Assembly (NCBI RefSeq): GCF_002441715.1
Contig: NZ_JXJX01000010.1
Location: 1 to 64,000, forward strand
DNA: 64,000 nucleotides
Direction: 5' to 3'
DNA from: Pseudolactococcus plantarum
GTDB lineage: Bacteria; Bacillota; Bacilli; Lactobacillales; Streptococcaceae
The position numbers and the translations under genes were made by a program. The notes beneath the pieces were generated by a model. That model saw only the letters and a program-made list of their open reading frames with translations, was not told where the DNA came from and did no database searches. Within the stretch, counting starts at the first letter, position 1, and every line of letters begins with the position of its first letter. Shown piece by piece: positions 54,316-62,293 of the stretch.

Positions 54316-55062
54316 TTGAAATTTCTACACCTTGAACCATATTTTGACAGTGCTATAGAAAAAATTATTTTATTAGTCCTAGCTACTGTTTTATTTTATA
54401 TATTTTATCGGATTATCAAACGTATCGTTAAGCATCTATTTGACAATTACAGCCATCTTAATCTGATGGATAATGCACGAATCTTAACTTTATCCAGACT
54501 CATCCTCTCTATCGCCCAATATTTTACCATCTTCCTCTATATCTATACTATTTTAGGTATTTTTGGCTTACCTATTGGTAGATTGTTAACTGGTGCTGGT
54601 ATTATTGGTGTCGCACTTGGTTTTGCTGGTCGTGATCTGATGAGTGATGTCATTAATGGGTTTTTTATCATCTTCGAACATCAAGTTAATATTGGTGATA
54701 CTGTATATTTCCAAAATTTAGATATTACAGGTAAAGTCAGTGCAATCTCTATTAGGTCATTAACTTTAACTAGCGCTAGTAATGGTATCACCTTCATCCC
54801 AAATCGAAATATTATCGCACTATCAAATTTATCCAGAACGACTACTAGCTTATTTGTGGATGTACCCGTTACGCTGGATACTGTAACGTCACTCAAAAAA
54901 CGTGTTTTATCTGTTAATGAAACCTATGATAATGTTGAATTTATAGGAATGGTAACACTTGAAGATACGATATATCTCAGAAGTAAGATAAGTGGTCACT
55001 ACGAGGATATCTCTAGTGAACAAACTAATCTACTTGCAGCCTATTACGAAAAAAATGACTAA
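54316..55062 (+). CDS. mscS: Small-conductance mechanosensitive channel MscS
   Basis: A 248-residue MscS/YnaI-family channel relieving osmotic downshock. Two or three helices span about 15-110; the pore helix is GAGIIGVALGFAGRDLMSD near 95, followed by the beta domain (FFIIFEHQVNIGDTV) and a short cytosolic end. TTG 54316 is chosen because GGAG lies seven bases upstream; the next in-frame upstream codon TTG 54295 precedes the site. Its last codons are part of the bidirectional terminator. Confidence 0.9.
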   Translation: MKFLHLEPYFDSAIEKIILLVLATVLFYIFYRIIKRIVKHLFDNYSHLNLMDNARILTLSRLILSIAQYFTIFLYIYTILGIFGLPIGRLLTGAGIIGVALGFAGRDLMSDVINGFFIIFEHQVNIGDTVYFQNLDITGKVSAISIRSLTLTSASNGITFIPNRNIIALSNLSRTTTSLFVDVPVTLDTVTSLKKRVLSVNETYDNVEFIGMVTLEDTIYLRSKISGHYEDISSEQTNLLAAYYEKND

Positions 55063-55079
55063 GTTACTTAGTCATTTTT
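55051..55079. terminator. Bidirectional terminator overlapping both mscS and rnhB 3' ends
   Basis: AAAAATGACTAAG and CTTAGTCATTTTT form a perfect 13-bp stem with a TTA loop. Each arm carries the last codons and stop of one gene. Confidence 0.92.
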
Positions 55080-55835
55080 CATTGATTTAATGGGTTCAAA
55101 TGAACGTCTATGGATATCTATGACGCCTTGTTCAACAAGTGCTTGCAGATGTTTTTTTGTCCCATAACCTGCATTATGTGCAAAATCATAACCGGGGTAC
55201 TGTTTATCATACTCAGCCATTAACTTGTCTCGCGTGACTTTAGCGACGATAGACGCAGCTGCAATTGACATCGACTTGGCATCGCCTTTGATAAGAGATG
55301 TTTGAGGGATATCAACTGCTAACTGCATTGCATCTATTAATAGATGTTGTGGTTTGATAGTAAGCTGATCTATAGCTTGTAACATGGCGAGTTTCGTCGC
55401 CTCATAGATATTTACCTGATCAATCACTTGATGATCGATACAGCCGATACCTACTGCAAGTGCTTGCGCGATTACCTCATCATACACTTTCTGATGTTGT
55501 GATTTAGAGATTTGTTTACTATCATTTAATCCTGCTATTTTACAATTCTCAGGTAAAATAACTGCTGCTGCAACAACTGGACCAGCTAACGGACCTCGAC
55601 CAACCTCATCTATCCCAGCAATTAACATAATATTATTTATGTAAAGTTCTCGTTCATGAATAAGTAATGTTTCAAGACGTTTGGCTTCAGCTATGTTAGC
55701 CAACAGTTGGCGTTTACGTTTAGCTATGAGTTTTTGAACACCTAATCTCCCGTCTTGCTCAAGTAACTCAAACAAAGGATCAGACAGTTCTACGACTGAT
55801 GCTAACTGTTCCCCGATAGCTTTAATCGTCGCCAT
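55068..55835 (-). CDS. rnhB: Ribonuclease HII
   Basis: A 255-residue RNase that nicks RNA-DNA hybrids and removes misincorporated ribonucleotides. [20 protein letters not shown] near residue 72 carries the first catalytic Asp-Glu pair; further Asp residues are in LIDAM near 165 and in the SIVAKVTRD segment. An N-terminal region of about 70 residues is usual for Firmicute RnhB. ATG 55835 lies inside rbgA with GAGG upstream; ATGs at 55856-55850 are less well placed. Confidence 0.93.
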   Translation of the reverse strand: MATIKAIGEQLASVVELSDPLFELLEQDGRLGVQKLIAKRKRQLLANIAEAKRLETLLIHERELYINNIMLIAGIDEVGRGPLAGPVVAAAVILPENCKIAGLNDSKQISKSQHQKVYDEVIAQALAVGIGCIDHQVIDQVNIYEATKLAMLQAIDQLTIKPQHLLIDAMQLAVDIPQTSLIKGDAKSMSIAAASIVAKVTRDKLMAEYDKQYPGYDFAHNAGYGTKKHLQALVEQGVIDIHRRSFEPIKSMKND

Positions 55836-56697
55836 GAATCTCATCCTCATCTTCAAGTTCGCCTACAATGTCTAGCGTATAAGTGCCTAACTTACCATCT
55901 CTAACGTCTTTGATGAATAAATCGTAAAACCGATCATAATCATCTCTAAAACCATACTTTTTCGTTAATAAGACGATTAAGTCAACAGCTGGCATACTTA
56001 ACTCAGCATCACCCAACTTATAACGTGACTGCAATTCATTTGGGAAATGCTTGCTAAAAAAGTCAAGGCCAAAAATCGTTATCTCATCTTTCGGGATTAA
56101 CTCATCTTTGATTGCACCTGTTAATGCAAGTTTTAAACCAATCGTTTGGTCTTCAAATTTAGGCCAAAGAATCCCTGGTGTATCAAGAATTTCAAGTGCT
56201 TCATTGGTCTTCAACCACTGTTGCCCTTTCGTCACGCCTGGTTTATTACCTGTGATGGCACTTTTGCGACCGGCTAAACGGTTCATTAAGGTTGACTTAC
56301 CTACATTAGGAATCCCAATAATCATCGTTCTGATGGCTTTATTTTGGATACCACGTGACTCTGCACGTTCTAGCTTATCAGCTAACACTTCCTTTGCTGC
56401 CTTAGTCAATTTTTTGACTGTTTGTTGCTCTTTGGCATTAATTTTAACGGCTAAAATACCTTGTTTTTCAAAATAATGAACCCATTTTTGCGTTTCTAAC
56501 TCATTTCCTAGATCCTTTTTGTTAATAATCACTAGGCGAGGTTTAGTCCCGATAATTTTATCTAACATGGGATTACGACTTGATAACGGTAATCTCGCAT
56601 CTACTAGCTCCATTACCAAATCCACATGCTTTAAATTTTCTTGAACCTGTCTACGTGCTTTAGACATATGTCCAGGAAACCACTGAATTACTACCAT
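55822..56697 (-). CDS. rbgA: Ribosome biogenesis GTPase RbgA (YlqF)
   Basis: A 291-residue circularly permuted GTPase needed for late 50S assembly. The order G4 (NKKDL near residue 58), G5, G1 (GIPNVGKST near 128), G3 (DTPG) shows the permutation. The N-terminal [12 protein letters not shown] is diagnostic. AAGGAG lies nine bases before ATG 56697; a TTG eight codons earlier precedes the site. Its end overlaps rnhB by 14 bases. Confidence 0.95.
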   Translation of the reverse strand: MVVIQWFPGHMSKARRQVQENLKHVDLVMELVDARLPLSSRNPMLDKIIGTKPRLVIINKKDLGNELETQKWVHYFEKQGILAVKINAKEQQTVKKLTKAAKEVLADKLERAESRGIQNKAIRTMIIGIPNVGKSTLMNRLAGRKSAITGNKPGVTKGQQWLKTNEALEILDTPGILWPKFEDQTIGLKLALTGAIKDELIPKDEITIFGLDFFSKHFPNELQSRYKLGDAELSMPAVDLIVLLTKKYGFRDDYDRFYDLFIKDVRDGKLGTYTLDIVGELEDEDEIHGDD

Positions 56698-56718
56698 TTT
56701 TACTAACTCCTTATATGA

Positions 56719-56739
56719 CAAAGAAAGCTGATTTCTTTG
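56719..56739 (-). repeat. Hairpin in the rbgA leader
   Basis: CAAAGAAA and TTTCTTTG, 8-bp stem with a 5-base loop, just upstream of the AAGGAG site. An extended -10 TGG-TAGAAT lies at 56766-56774 on this strand. Confidence 0.55.
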
Positions 56740-56844
56740 TTGTCTGATGACGTATTGTTACCTTTATTCTACCATAGTTTTGGTGTATTTTTTAGCGGGG
56801 TCAAAAATATGATAGAAAGTATCTCTATATTCACTTCTTCATAC

Positions 56845-56894
56845 AAAAAATCATAGCATATAGGAGCGCTTAGCAGCCTCATACGCTATGATTG
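56845..56894 (-). terminator. Terminator of the srl operon
   Basis: On the minus strand AATCATAGC and GCTATGATT are the outer arms of a long imperfect stem with inner GTATGAGG/CTCCTATAT pairing, then a T run. It lies 70 bases after srlB. Confidence 0.85.
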
Positions 56895-56964
56895 ATTAGT
56901 AAATGTGTATATACTCCTTAGTGACAAAATAGTTAAGGCATATATCATTGAATATTATGACACG

Positions 56965-57321
56965 TTAAGCTATCGCTATCTCTGTTCCTTCTGTAATCTC
57001 GGGGATTTCTTTTGCTTCTAAATATAAAGTTCCTGGTAAGTTAGCAGTGCTATCACCTGTAAATGACATTGTAATATGTCCTAATTGATTCAGATTTTTT
57101 GTCACAAGATTTCCTACTGCCGTGATTACAAAGCTTGTTTGACAAATGCTTAACACCATATCTGTCGTGATATCTTCTTTAGCTTGATTCATGATAATTT
57201 GGTAAGCATAATCTTTTAATCCTTCTGGTGCATTATCACCAAATAAAATCAACATATTATCTTCTTTAAATAATGCTGCTTCTGAGCCGATTGCTTGTAC
57301 TTTTGTTTCAAAAACTGACAT
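56965..57321 (-). CDS. srlB: PTS glucitol/sorbitol EIIA component
   Basis: A 118-residue cytosolic phosphocarrier of the glucitol PTS family. The phosphorylated His is likely in LGHITMSF near residue 83. GAGGAG precedes ATG 57321; an earlier in-frame ATG overlaps that site. Last gene of srlD-srlR-srlM-srlA-srlE-srlB. Confidence 0.92.
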   Translation of the reverse strand: MSVFETKVQAIGSEAALFKEDNMLILFGDNAPEGLKDYAYQIIMNQAKEDITTDMVLSICQTSFVITAVGNLVTKNLNQLGHITMSFTGDSTANLPGTLYLEAKEIPEITEGTEIAIA

Positions 57322-57351
57322 CTTTTTCTCCTCTATTTTACACAACTCTAC

Positions 57352-58362
57352 TTATCTATATAAGCCAAAACTTGCTAACCATGCGACAACAACTCGAGGT
57401 AAACCATTTAAAAATCTTGAATATAAGACAGCAGGTACACCCACTTCAACTGTTTCGGTTTCTGCATCCATCAATCCTAGTGAAACAGGGATAAAATCAC
57501 ACCCATTTTGTGTGTTGATGGCGAAGAGTGCTGGCAAAGCAAATTGTGGTGGAATATTTCCCTTACCAATCTCTACACCAATTAGCGATCCGATGAGCTG
57601 ACTAATGACCGCTCCAGGTCCTAAAAGCGGAGATAAGAAGGGTAAACTACAGATAAATCCAATCAACATCAATCCCCAGATATTACCTGCAAGTGGTGCC
57701 AATGTATTGGCTAATAATTTCCCAATACCACTACCTTGAATAATACCAATCAGTAATGACACAAATGCCATAAAAGGAATAACAGTATTTAGCATCGTTT
57801 GAACTGACTCACGTGCTGCTTGATTAAAAATCGCAACAACTTTACCTGCTCCCATACCAATTTTTGCAATGATTGATCCATTTGCTGCACGTTGCTCAGT
57901 AATTTTTTTACTCGTATCAAAGGTTGCGTTACTTGTGTTAGCTTGTGTTTCAACGGCTACTTCTTGATAATCAGGACCTTTGGCTCCTTCGTACAAGGTA
58001 ATATTTTTCTCCGTCACAGCTGAAACATAAATTGTTTCATTAATGTATTGTGCTAATGGGCCAGATTTACCAGTCGCAACGATATTAATTGTCGGTATCC
58101 CTTTTTTAGGATAAAGACCACAACGTAGTGTTCCGCCACAATCAACAATTGCCAATGCAACCTCAGCATCTGGAATAGACGTTTTGAAGGCATTAACACT
58201 TTCCATACCCGTTAATGCTTCTATTTTGTCAACAATAGCAGGGCGTTCCCCACCACCAGTCACATAGATAAACTTATGCTTTTCCTCAGTTGGTTTAATC
58301 ACTAAAGGACCACCATAGCCACCTTGCCCTTTATGAACAATAATACTTTTATAATCAGTCAT
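57352..58362 (-). CDS. srlE: PTS glucitol/sorbitol EIIBC (EIIB plus C2) component
   Basis: A 336-residue protein. The N-terminal EIIB domain carries the phospho-Cys in VDCGGTLRCGLYPKKGIPT near residue 74; a linker rich in Thr/Asn follows at about 130-165, then four or more helices with PFLSPLLGPGAVISQLIGS. ATG 58362 follows AGGAGAGAG. It joins SrlA to form the sorbitol permease that imports sorbitol as sorbitol 6-phosphate. Confidence 0.93.
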   Translation of the reverse strand: MTDYKSIIVHKGQGGYGGPLVIKPTEEKHKFIYVTGGGERPAIVDKIEALTGMESVNAFKTSIPDAEVALAIVDCGGTLRCGLYPKKGIPTINIVATGKSGPLAQYINETIYVSAVTEKNITLYEGAKGPDYQEVAVETQANTSNATFDTSKKITEQRAANGSIIAKIGMGAGKVVAIFNQAARESVQTMLNTVIPFMAFVSLLIGIIQGSGIGKLLANTLAPLAGNIWGLMLIGFICSLPFLSPLLGPGAVISQLIGSLIGVEIGKGNIPPQFALPALFAINTQNGCDFIPVSLGLMDAETETVEVGVPAVLYSRFLNGLPRVVVAWLASFGLYR

Positions 58363-58380
58363 AACTCTCTCCTCATTCAC

Positions 58381-58932
58381 TTACTCGTCAATTTTTACTG
58401 TTTTACTTAAGGTAACACCTTGCTGTTTACTAACATAAGTCACCATGAAATCCGTTACCCATCCGCCTATAAAATTCATGACAAGTCCAACTAGTAAATA
58501 ACGAATTGCCAAATCCATTTGGTTAAGTCCTAGTGTTTTAATACCTGAAGCAATCCCAAGCCATACAAACAACTCTCCTGGATTAATATGTGGGAAGACA
58601 CCATTACTTGTATGGTTGAATTGCATAATACTTGCAGAAAATCCTGGTTTATAAAACTCTGGTAAAAAACGACCCATTGTATGACTCATCGGATTCCCAA
58701 GCATAAAAGCTGAAAGAAATGGAACAAGCATATATCTGCCTAAAGGATTTTTTGACGCTTTTTGTGCAACAATCGCAATCTTATCCTCTCCAATTAAAGC
58801 TATCAAAGCGTTCATAGCGACTAAAAGCATGAGAACAACCGGAACAATACCTGTCATCCATGAAATAAATGTTTCTCCACCAACTTGAAACAGATGCATA
58901 AACCCATCTGCTAGTTTAATAATTACCTTCAT
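58381..58932 (-). CDS. srlA: PTS glucitol/sorbitol EIIC component
   Basis: A 183-residue membrane protein with about four helices; NPLGRYMLVPFLSAFMLGNP and SNGVFPHINPGELFVWLGIA are family motifs. GGAGGAATAAA lies before the ATG. An intercistronic hairpin separates it from srlM upstream, dividing the operon into regulatory and transport halves. Confidence 0.93.
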   Translation of the reverse strand: MKVIIKLADGFMHLFQVGGETFISWMTGIVPVVLMLLVAMNALIALIGEDKIAIVAQKASKNPLGRYMLVPFLSAFMLGNPMSHTMGRFLPEFYKPGFSASIMQFNHTSNGVFPHINPGELFVWLGIASGIKTLGLNQMDLAIRYLLVGLVMNFIGGWVTDFMVTYVSKQQGVTLSKTVKIDE

Positions 58933-58949
58933 TTTATTCCTCCTAATGT

Positions 58950-58969
58950 CTAAAACGCTTGCGTTTTAG
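58950..58969 (-). repeat. Perfect hairpin between srlM and srlA
   Basis: CTAAAACGC and GCGTTTTAG, 9-bp arms with a 2-base centre, overlapping the srlM stop. No T run on the minus strand, so more likely a processing or stability element than a terminator. Confidence 0.65.
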
Positions 58970-59424
58970 CTCTTTTTAAATATTCCCGACAACTGAGCAC
59001 GTATCATTGTAAATGGGCTTAAAGGTGTCGGTTCGTGGTAGGTTTTACTTGCTACTGCAAGATATAAGTTTCTTGCATCAATTATTGCTTGTTGCGTTAA
59101 TTTATTTTCTTTTTGAACTTTTTCATGTGTTTCAGTTAAATGATTAATATTCTCACCGATGTAGGTTTCTTTATCTTTGAATTTAGCTAATACCGTAACA
59201 CCTTGCATGAGTTTAGCATCTAAAATATCACCGCTTGCGTTGATCGCAAACATTGCAATCGTTCCTGATTTTACTTTTCCTGGTCTTCTACCAATCGCTA
59301 CTTTGCCTTGTTTTCTTAAACAAGCATAAATTTGATTAAAGTGTTTAATCTGCTTAAGAGCTAATAATATTTGGCAAACATAGGCAATGGTAATTAAGCC
59401 GCCAATCAATAGATAAGTATTCAT
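58966..59424 (-). CDS. srlM: Sorbitol operon regulator GutM/SrlM
   Basis: A 152-residue protein with one N-terminal membrane helix (LLIGGLITIAYVCQILLAL) and a cytosolic part with GRRPGKVKSGTIAMFAI, matching the GutM family of glucitol operon co-activators. The start overlaps the srlR stop by four bases (ATGA). Confidence 0.9.
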   Translation of the reverse strand: MNTYLLIGGLITIAYVCQILLALKQIKHFNQIYACLRKQGKVAIGRRPGKVKSGTIAMFAINASGDILDAKLMQGVTVLAKFKDKETYIGENINHLTETHEKVQKENKLTQQAIIDARNLYLAVASKTYHEPTPLSPFTMIRAQLSGIFKKS

Positions 59425-61265
59425 CCAACAGTTCCTCCTTTATTTAAAAAGTCGACTAAGTCTGTCAGACTTTCTATGTTTAATAAGCTATTTCTTAAGT
59501 GACTATGACGCATCAAATTAAACACCATATCATAAATAGCCAAAGTCATCTTTTCAGTTCTCGGGGACATAGTACTTGGGACAGCGAGTAGAAAAATAAT
59601 ATAAATTTTTTCGTCTTCAAGCACGATTCCTTCCTTTGAAGTTGCTATAGATAGTATAGGCTCAGTCAAACGTGTATTTGTTGCATGTGGGAAAACAATG
59701 CCATTTTCAACAAAATAATTATGGTGTACTTGACTGATAAATGTGTCATCGATTAACTGATCTAACAACAAAGTATCTAGGATTAACGACATATTTTCTT
59801 GATAAGAAAGGCCAACCTGCAACTCCTGTTGATAAATAATCTCTTCATCAAAGAACATATGATTACCATATTGAAAATCTAACCAAACTTTTGATAACCG
59901 TTCTTCATCAAATAGGTGACTGATGCGAACGATAATCGCATCTATAGTTGTAACATCTAGATAAACTGTTGAAAAAATCACATCGTAACAATTCAAATCT
60001 GTTTGCTTCGCAGCCTGCTCAGTCAAGGTTGTGATTTGCGTTTTACTGCCAACAATATCAGCTATTCGCTGCTTAATCATGGTTTGAATGGCAAGGCTAC
60101 CATTTGATACAATCGCAATATGATGATAGCTCTGTTGATTTCGTTCTTGTAATAATAATTCAAAATGTACGGTTAAATAGCCTAATTCAGCTACCTCTAT
60201 AGGTGTTTGTAACAGGTTAGAGAGACTATTTAATGCAACTCTTGCCATTTTTGACGCTACAGGAAAACTCGTTTCAATTTCACCGATAAAGATATCTGAT
60301 GGTTTGACATGAAATACGATACGATTTAACATGGTAATCAGATGTGTATTTATTTTTTCTAAAAATAATGGTTGATCAATCTTAATTAAGAACTGCTTTT
60401 CAACTTCTGATATCATCTCCTGAAAAACAGTTTCTAAAACTTTTTCATCCTTGTCATCTAAGGCAATTTCAGTTAACTGATTAAAATAAACATAAACAGG
60501 GAACTGAATAAATTCTTTTTCATAATAACTGAGTGTTAAGCCGATCTCAGTCTCAACTTTCTCAAATAAACTTTCTAATTCCTGATTGAGTAATACCTTA
60601 TTATAATAATAAGGATAAGAGTTGATACCGTGCAGTTTTGATAGTCGATATAGAGAAACAGCTAGCGCTTTTTCTAACAGATCATGACTCTTTTTCTCGA
60701 TGTTTTTAACCATAGCATAATGATCTACAGCAGTTTGAATCTTAGGCGATAACCTAAAATCATCTGGTAAATAATCGATAACATGGTGGATCAATACTAA
60801 ACGAATTTGACTTTCTTCTCCACTTAATTGTAGACCTCGATTAGGTCTACCAGATAATACGAGTTGGAAATTTGCTAGTACGTCTCTTAATTGACGAAGA
60901 TCTTTTGTCAGTGTTGTATCAGCCACTTGCATCACATCAGATAAATGGCTTTTTAATGTATAGGGCTCATCAACTAAGCATTTTAAAATATAAGCTTTAC
61001 GTTTACCCGAAGAATTAAAATCACTAAGCGCGTGAAACTTGCCTGAAAACAACCGATCAAATCTTTCATGATTTAAAATGTTCAGTCGATAACCTAGTCC
61101 TATTGACGTAATAGTTGCTTCTTGTTTTAAGAGTTGATTGAGCTCTGCAATTTTATTTTTAATAATATGAGCTGAAAAAGTCGTTTTTTGTGCCAACTCA
61201 GCAAGTGTCATGTCTCCATATTGTAGTAAAGTACTTACGATGACATATTTTTTACTGTCACTCAT
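59421..61265 (-). CDS. srlR: PRD-containing BglG/MtlR-type activator of the sorbitol operon
   Basis: A 614-residue PTS-controlled activator. Two N-terminal HTH regions (about 5-60, MTLAELAQKTTFSAH; and about 85-150), PRD1 (about 180-285), PRD2 (about 290-390), an EIIB-like domain (about 395-480, ASNGSLAIQ-like VSNGSLAIQTM) and an EIIA-like C-terminus with FPHAT near residue 530. Phosphorylation of PRDs by HPr and of EIIB/EIIA by the sorbitol PTS should tune activity. Lies between srlD and srlM. Confidence 0.9.
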   Translation of the reverse strand: MSDSKKYVIVSTLLQYGDMTLAELAQKTTFSAHIIKNKIAELNQLLKQEATITSIGLGYRLNILNHERFDRLFSGKFHALSDFNSSGKRKAYILKCLVDEPYTLKSHLSDVMQVADTTLTKDLRQLRDVLANFQLVLSGRPNRGLQLSGEESQIRLVLIHHVIDYLPDDFRLSPKIQTAVDHYAMVKNIEKKSHDLLEKALAVSLYRLSKLHGINSYPYYYNKVLLNQELESLFEKVETEIGLTLSYYEKEFIQFPVYVYFNQLTEIALDDKDEKVLETVFQEMISEVEKQFLIKIDQPLFLEKINTHLITMLNRIVFHVKPSDIFIGEIETSFPVASKMARVALNSLSNLLQTPIEVAELGYLTVHFELLLQERNQQSYHHIAIVSNGSLAIQTMIKQRIADIVGSKTQITTLTEQAAKQTDLNCYDVIFSTVYLDVTTIDAIIVRISHLFDEERLSKVWLDFQYGNHMFFDEEIIYQQELQVGLSYQENMSLILDTLLLDQLIDDTFISQVHHNYFVENGIVFPHATNTRLTEPILSIATSKEGIVLEDEKIYIIFLLAVPSTMSPRTEKMTLAIYDMVFNLMRHSHLRNSLLNIESLTDLVDFLNKGGTVG

Positions 61266-61286
61266 CCAACCAACTCCTAATCATTC

Positions 61287-62087
61287 TTACCCTCTAGATT
61301 TTCCGCCGGCTATATTTGTTGTAATTCCAGTTATATAGCTAGAGCGATCACTTAAATAATAACAAACTAAATCTGCAACTTCTGAAAGTTTACCACTACG
61401 ACCAAGTGGGGTCGCACTCGTATTGGCATATCCTTTTCTTAATTCTTCAACTGTTTTTCCTCTTGTGTAACTTAGTGCTTCTTCATAAGCTAATGTACGT
61501 AGCCCAGTTTCTTCCATGATACCTGGTGCGATTCCTACTACTCTGACGTTATATTTACCGAGTTCTTTAGCCCAAGAACGCGTGTAGCCAATTACAGCAG
61601 CTTTTGTTCCTGAATAAGCACCTTGCCCTTCAGAACCTTCGAGCCCTGCTTCACTTGCCATATTAATGATGACACCTGATTTTTTTGCGACCAATATCCG
61701 TCCAACTGTTTGTGCAACTAAAAATAGTCCTTTTTGATTAATACTGGTCATTTTATCAAAGCTATCATCTGATAATTCATATTTTCCATGTGTGTCTTGT
61801 GGATCAACTAAAAGTGCTGGTATATTGATCCCAGCGTTGTTGACAACACCATCTATTGTACCAAATTTATCTACTACCACCTCGACTGCTGTTTCTACTG
61901 CTTGGCGATTTGTCACGTCAGTTTGAATAAAAAGATAGTTTTTATCAGTTATCTCACTGTCTTGAATATCAAGATTAATGACAGTCGTTTCTTCTTGTAA
62001 CAAAGCCTCTACAATCGCTTTACCGATACCAGATGATCCTCCTGTCACTAGGTAAATCTTTCCTTTGATTCCTAACCAATCCTTCAT
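61287..62087 (-). CDS. srlD: Sorbitol-6-phosphate 2-dehydrogenase
   Basis: A 266-residue classical short-chain dehydrogenase converting sorbitol 6-phosphate to fructose 6-phosphate with NAD. TGGSSGIG near residue 15, NNAG near 87, catalytic Ser in MASEAG and Tyr/Lys in YSGTKAA near 157, and PGIMEETGLR after it, as in Gram-positive SrlD. AAAGGAAG precedes the ATG. First gene of the operon, behind a cre-controlled promoter. Confidence 0.93.
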   Translation of the reverse strand: MKDWLGIKGKIYLVTGGSSGIGKAIVEALLQEETTVINLDIQDSEITDKNYLFIQTDVTNRQAVETAVEVVVDKFGTIDGVVNNAGINIPALLVDPQDTHGKYELSDDSFDKMTSINQKGLFLVAQTVGRILVAKKSGVIINMASEAGLEGSEGQGAYSGTKAAVIGYTRSWAKELGKYNVRVVGIAPGIMEETGLRTLAYEEALSYTRGKTVEELRKGYANTSATPLGRSGKLSEVADLVCYYLSDRSSYITGITTNIAGGKSRG

Positions 62088-62117
62088 TTCTTATACTTCC
62101 TTTCTTTTGATAACTTA

Positions 62118-62139
62118 AGTATAAACGAGAGCGTTTACA
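62118..62139 (-). promoter_or_regulatory. srl operon -10 with cre site
   Basis: On the minus strand TGTAAACGCTCTCG (62139-62126) matches cre at 12 of 14 positions and lies directly upstream of the -10 TATACT (62123-62118). The -35 is poor (TAATTT at 17 bases), as expected for an SrlR-activated promoter. Confidence 0.7.
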
Positions 62140-62233
62140 AAATTAAGACGCATATTTTTTCTATCATAAAAAATTTGATACCTGAATTGATTATCTCATG
62201 TCTCTTTGGATCGTTACGCTAAGCTATCGAAAA

Positions 62234-62275
62234 GAAAAAAACACGCAAATGAGCAACTCATCAGCATGTTTTTTT
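62234..62275 (-). terminator. Terminator of the PTS gene
   Basis: On the minus strand AAAAACATGC with GCGTGTTTTT, inner GATGAG/CTCATT, and a T run. Confidence 0.88.
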
Positions 62276-62293
62276 AGCATATGGTGATTTTCT

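Noticed and set aside
56051-56476. 141-codon open frame antisense to rbgA
   Set aside because: Shadow of a real GTPase gene, with no ribosome-binding site or recognisable domain.
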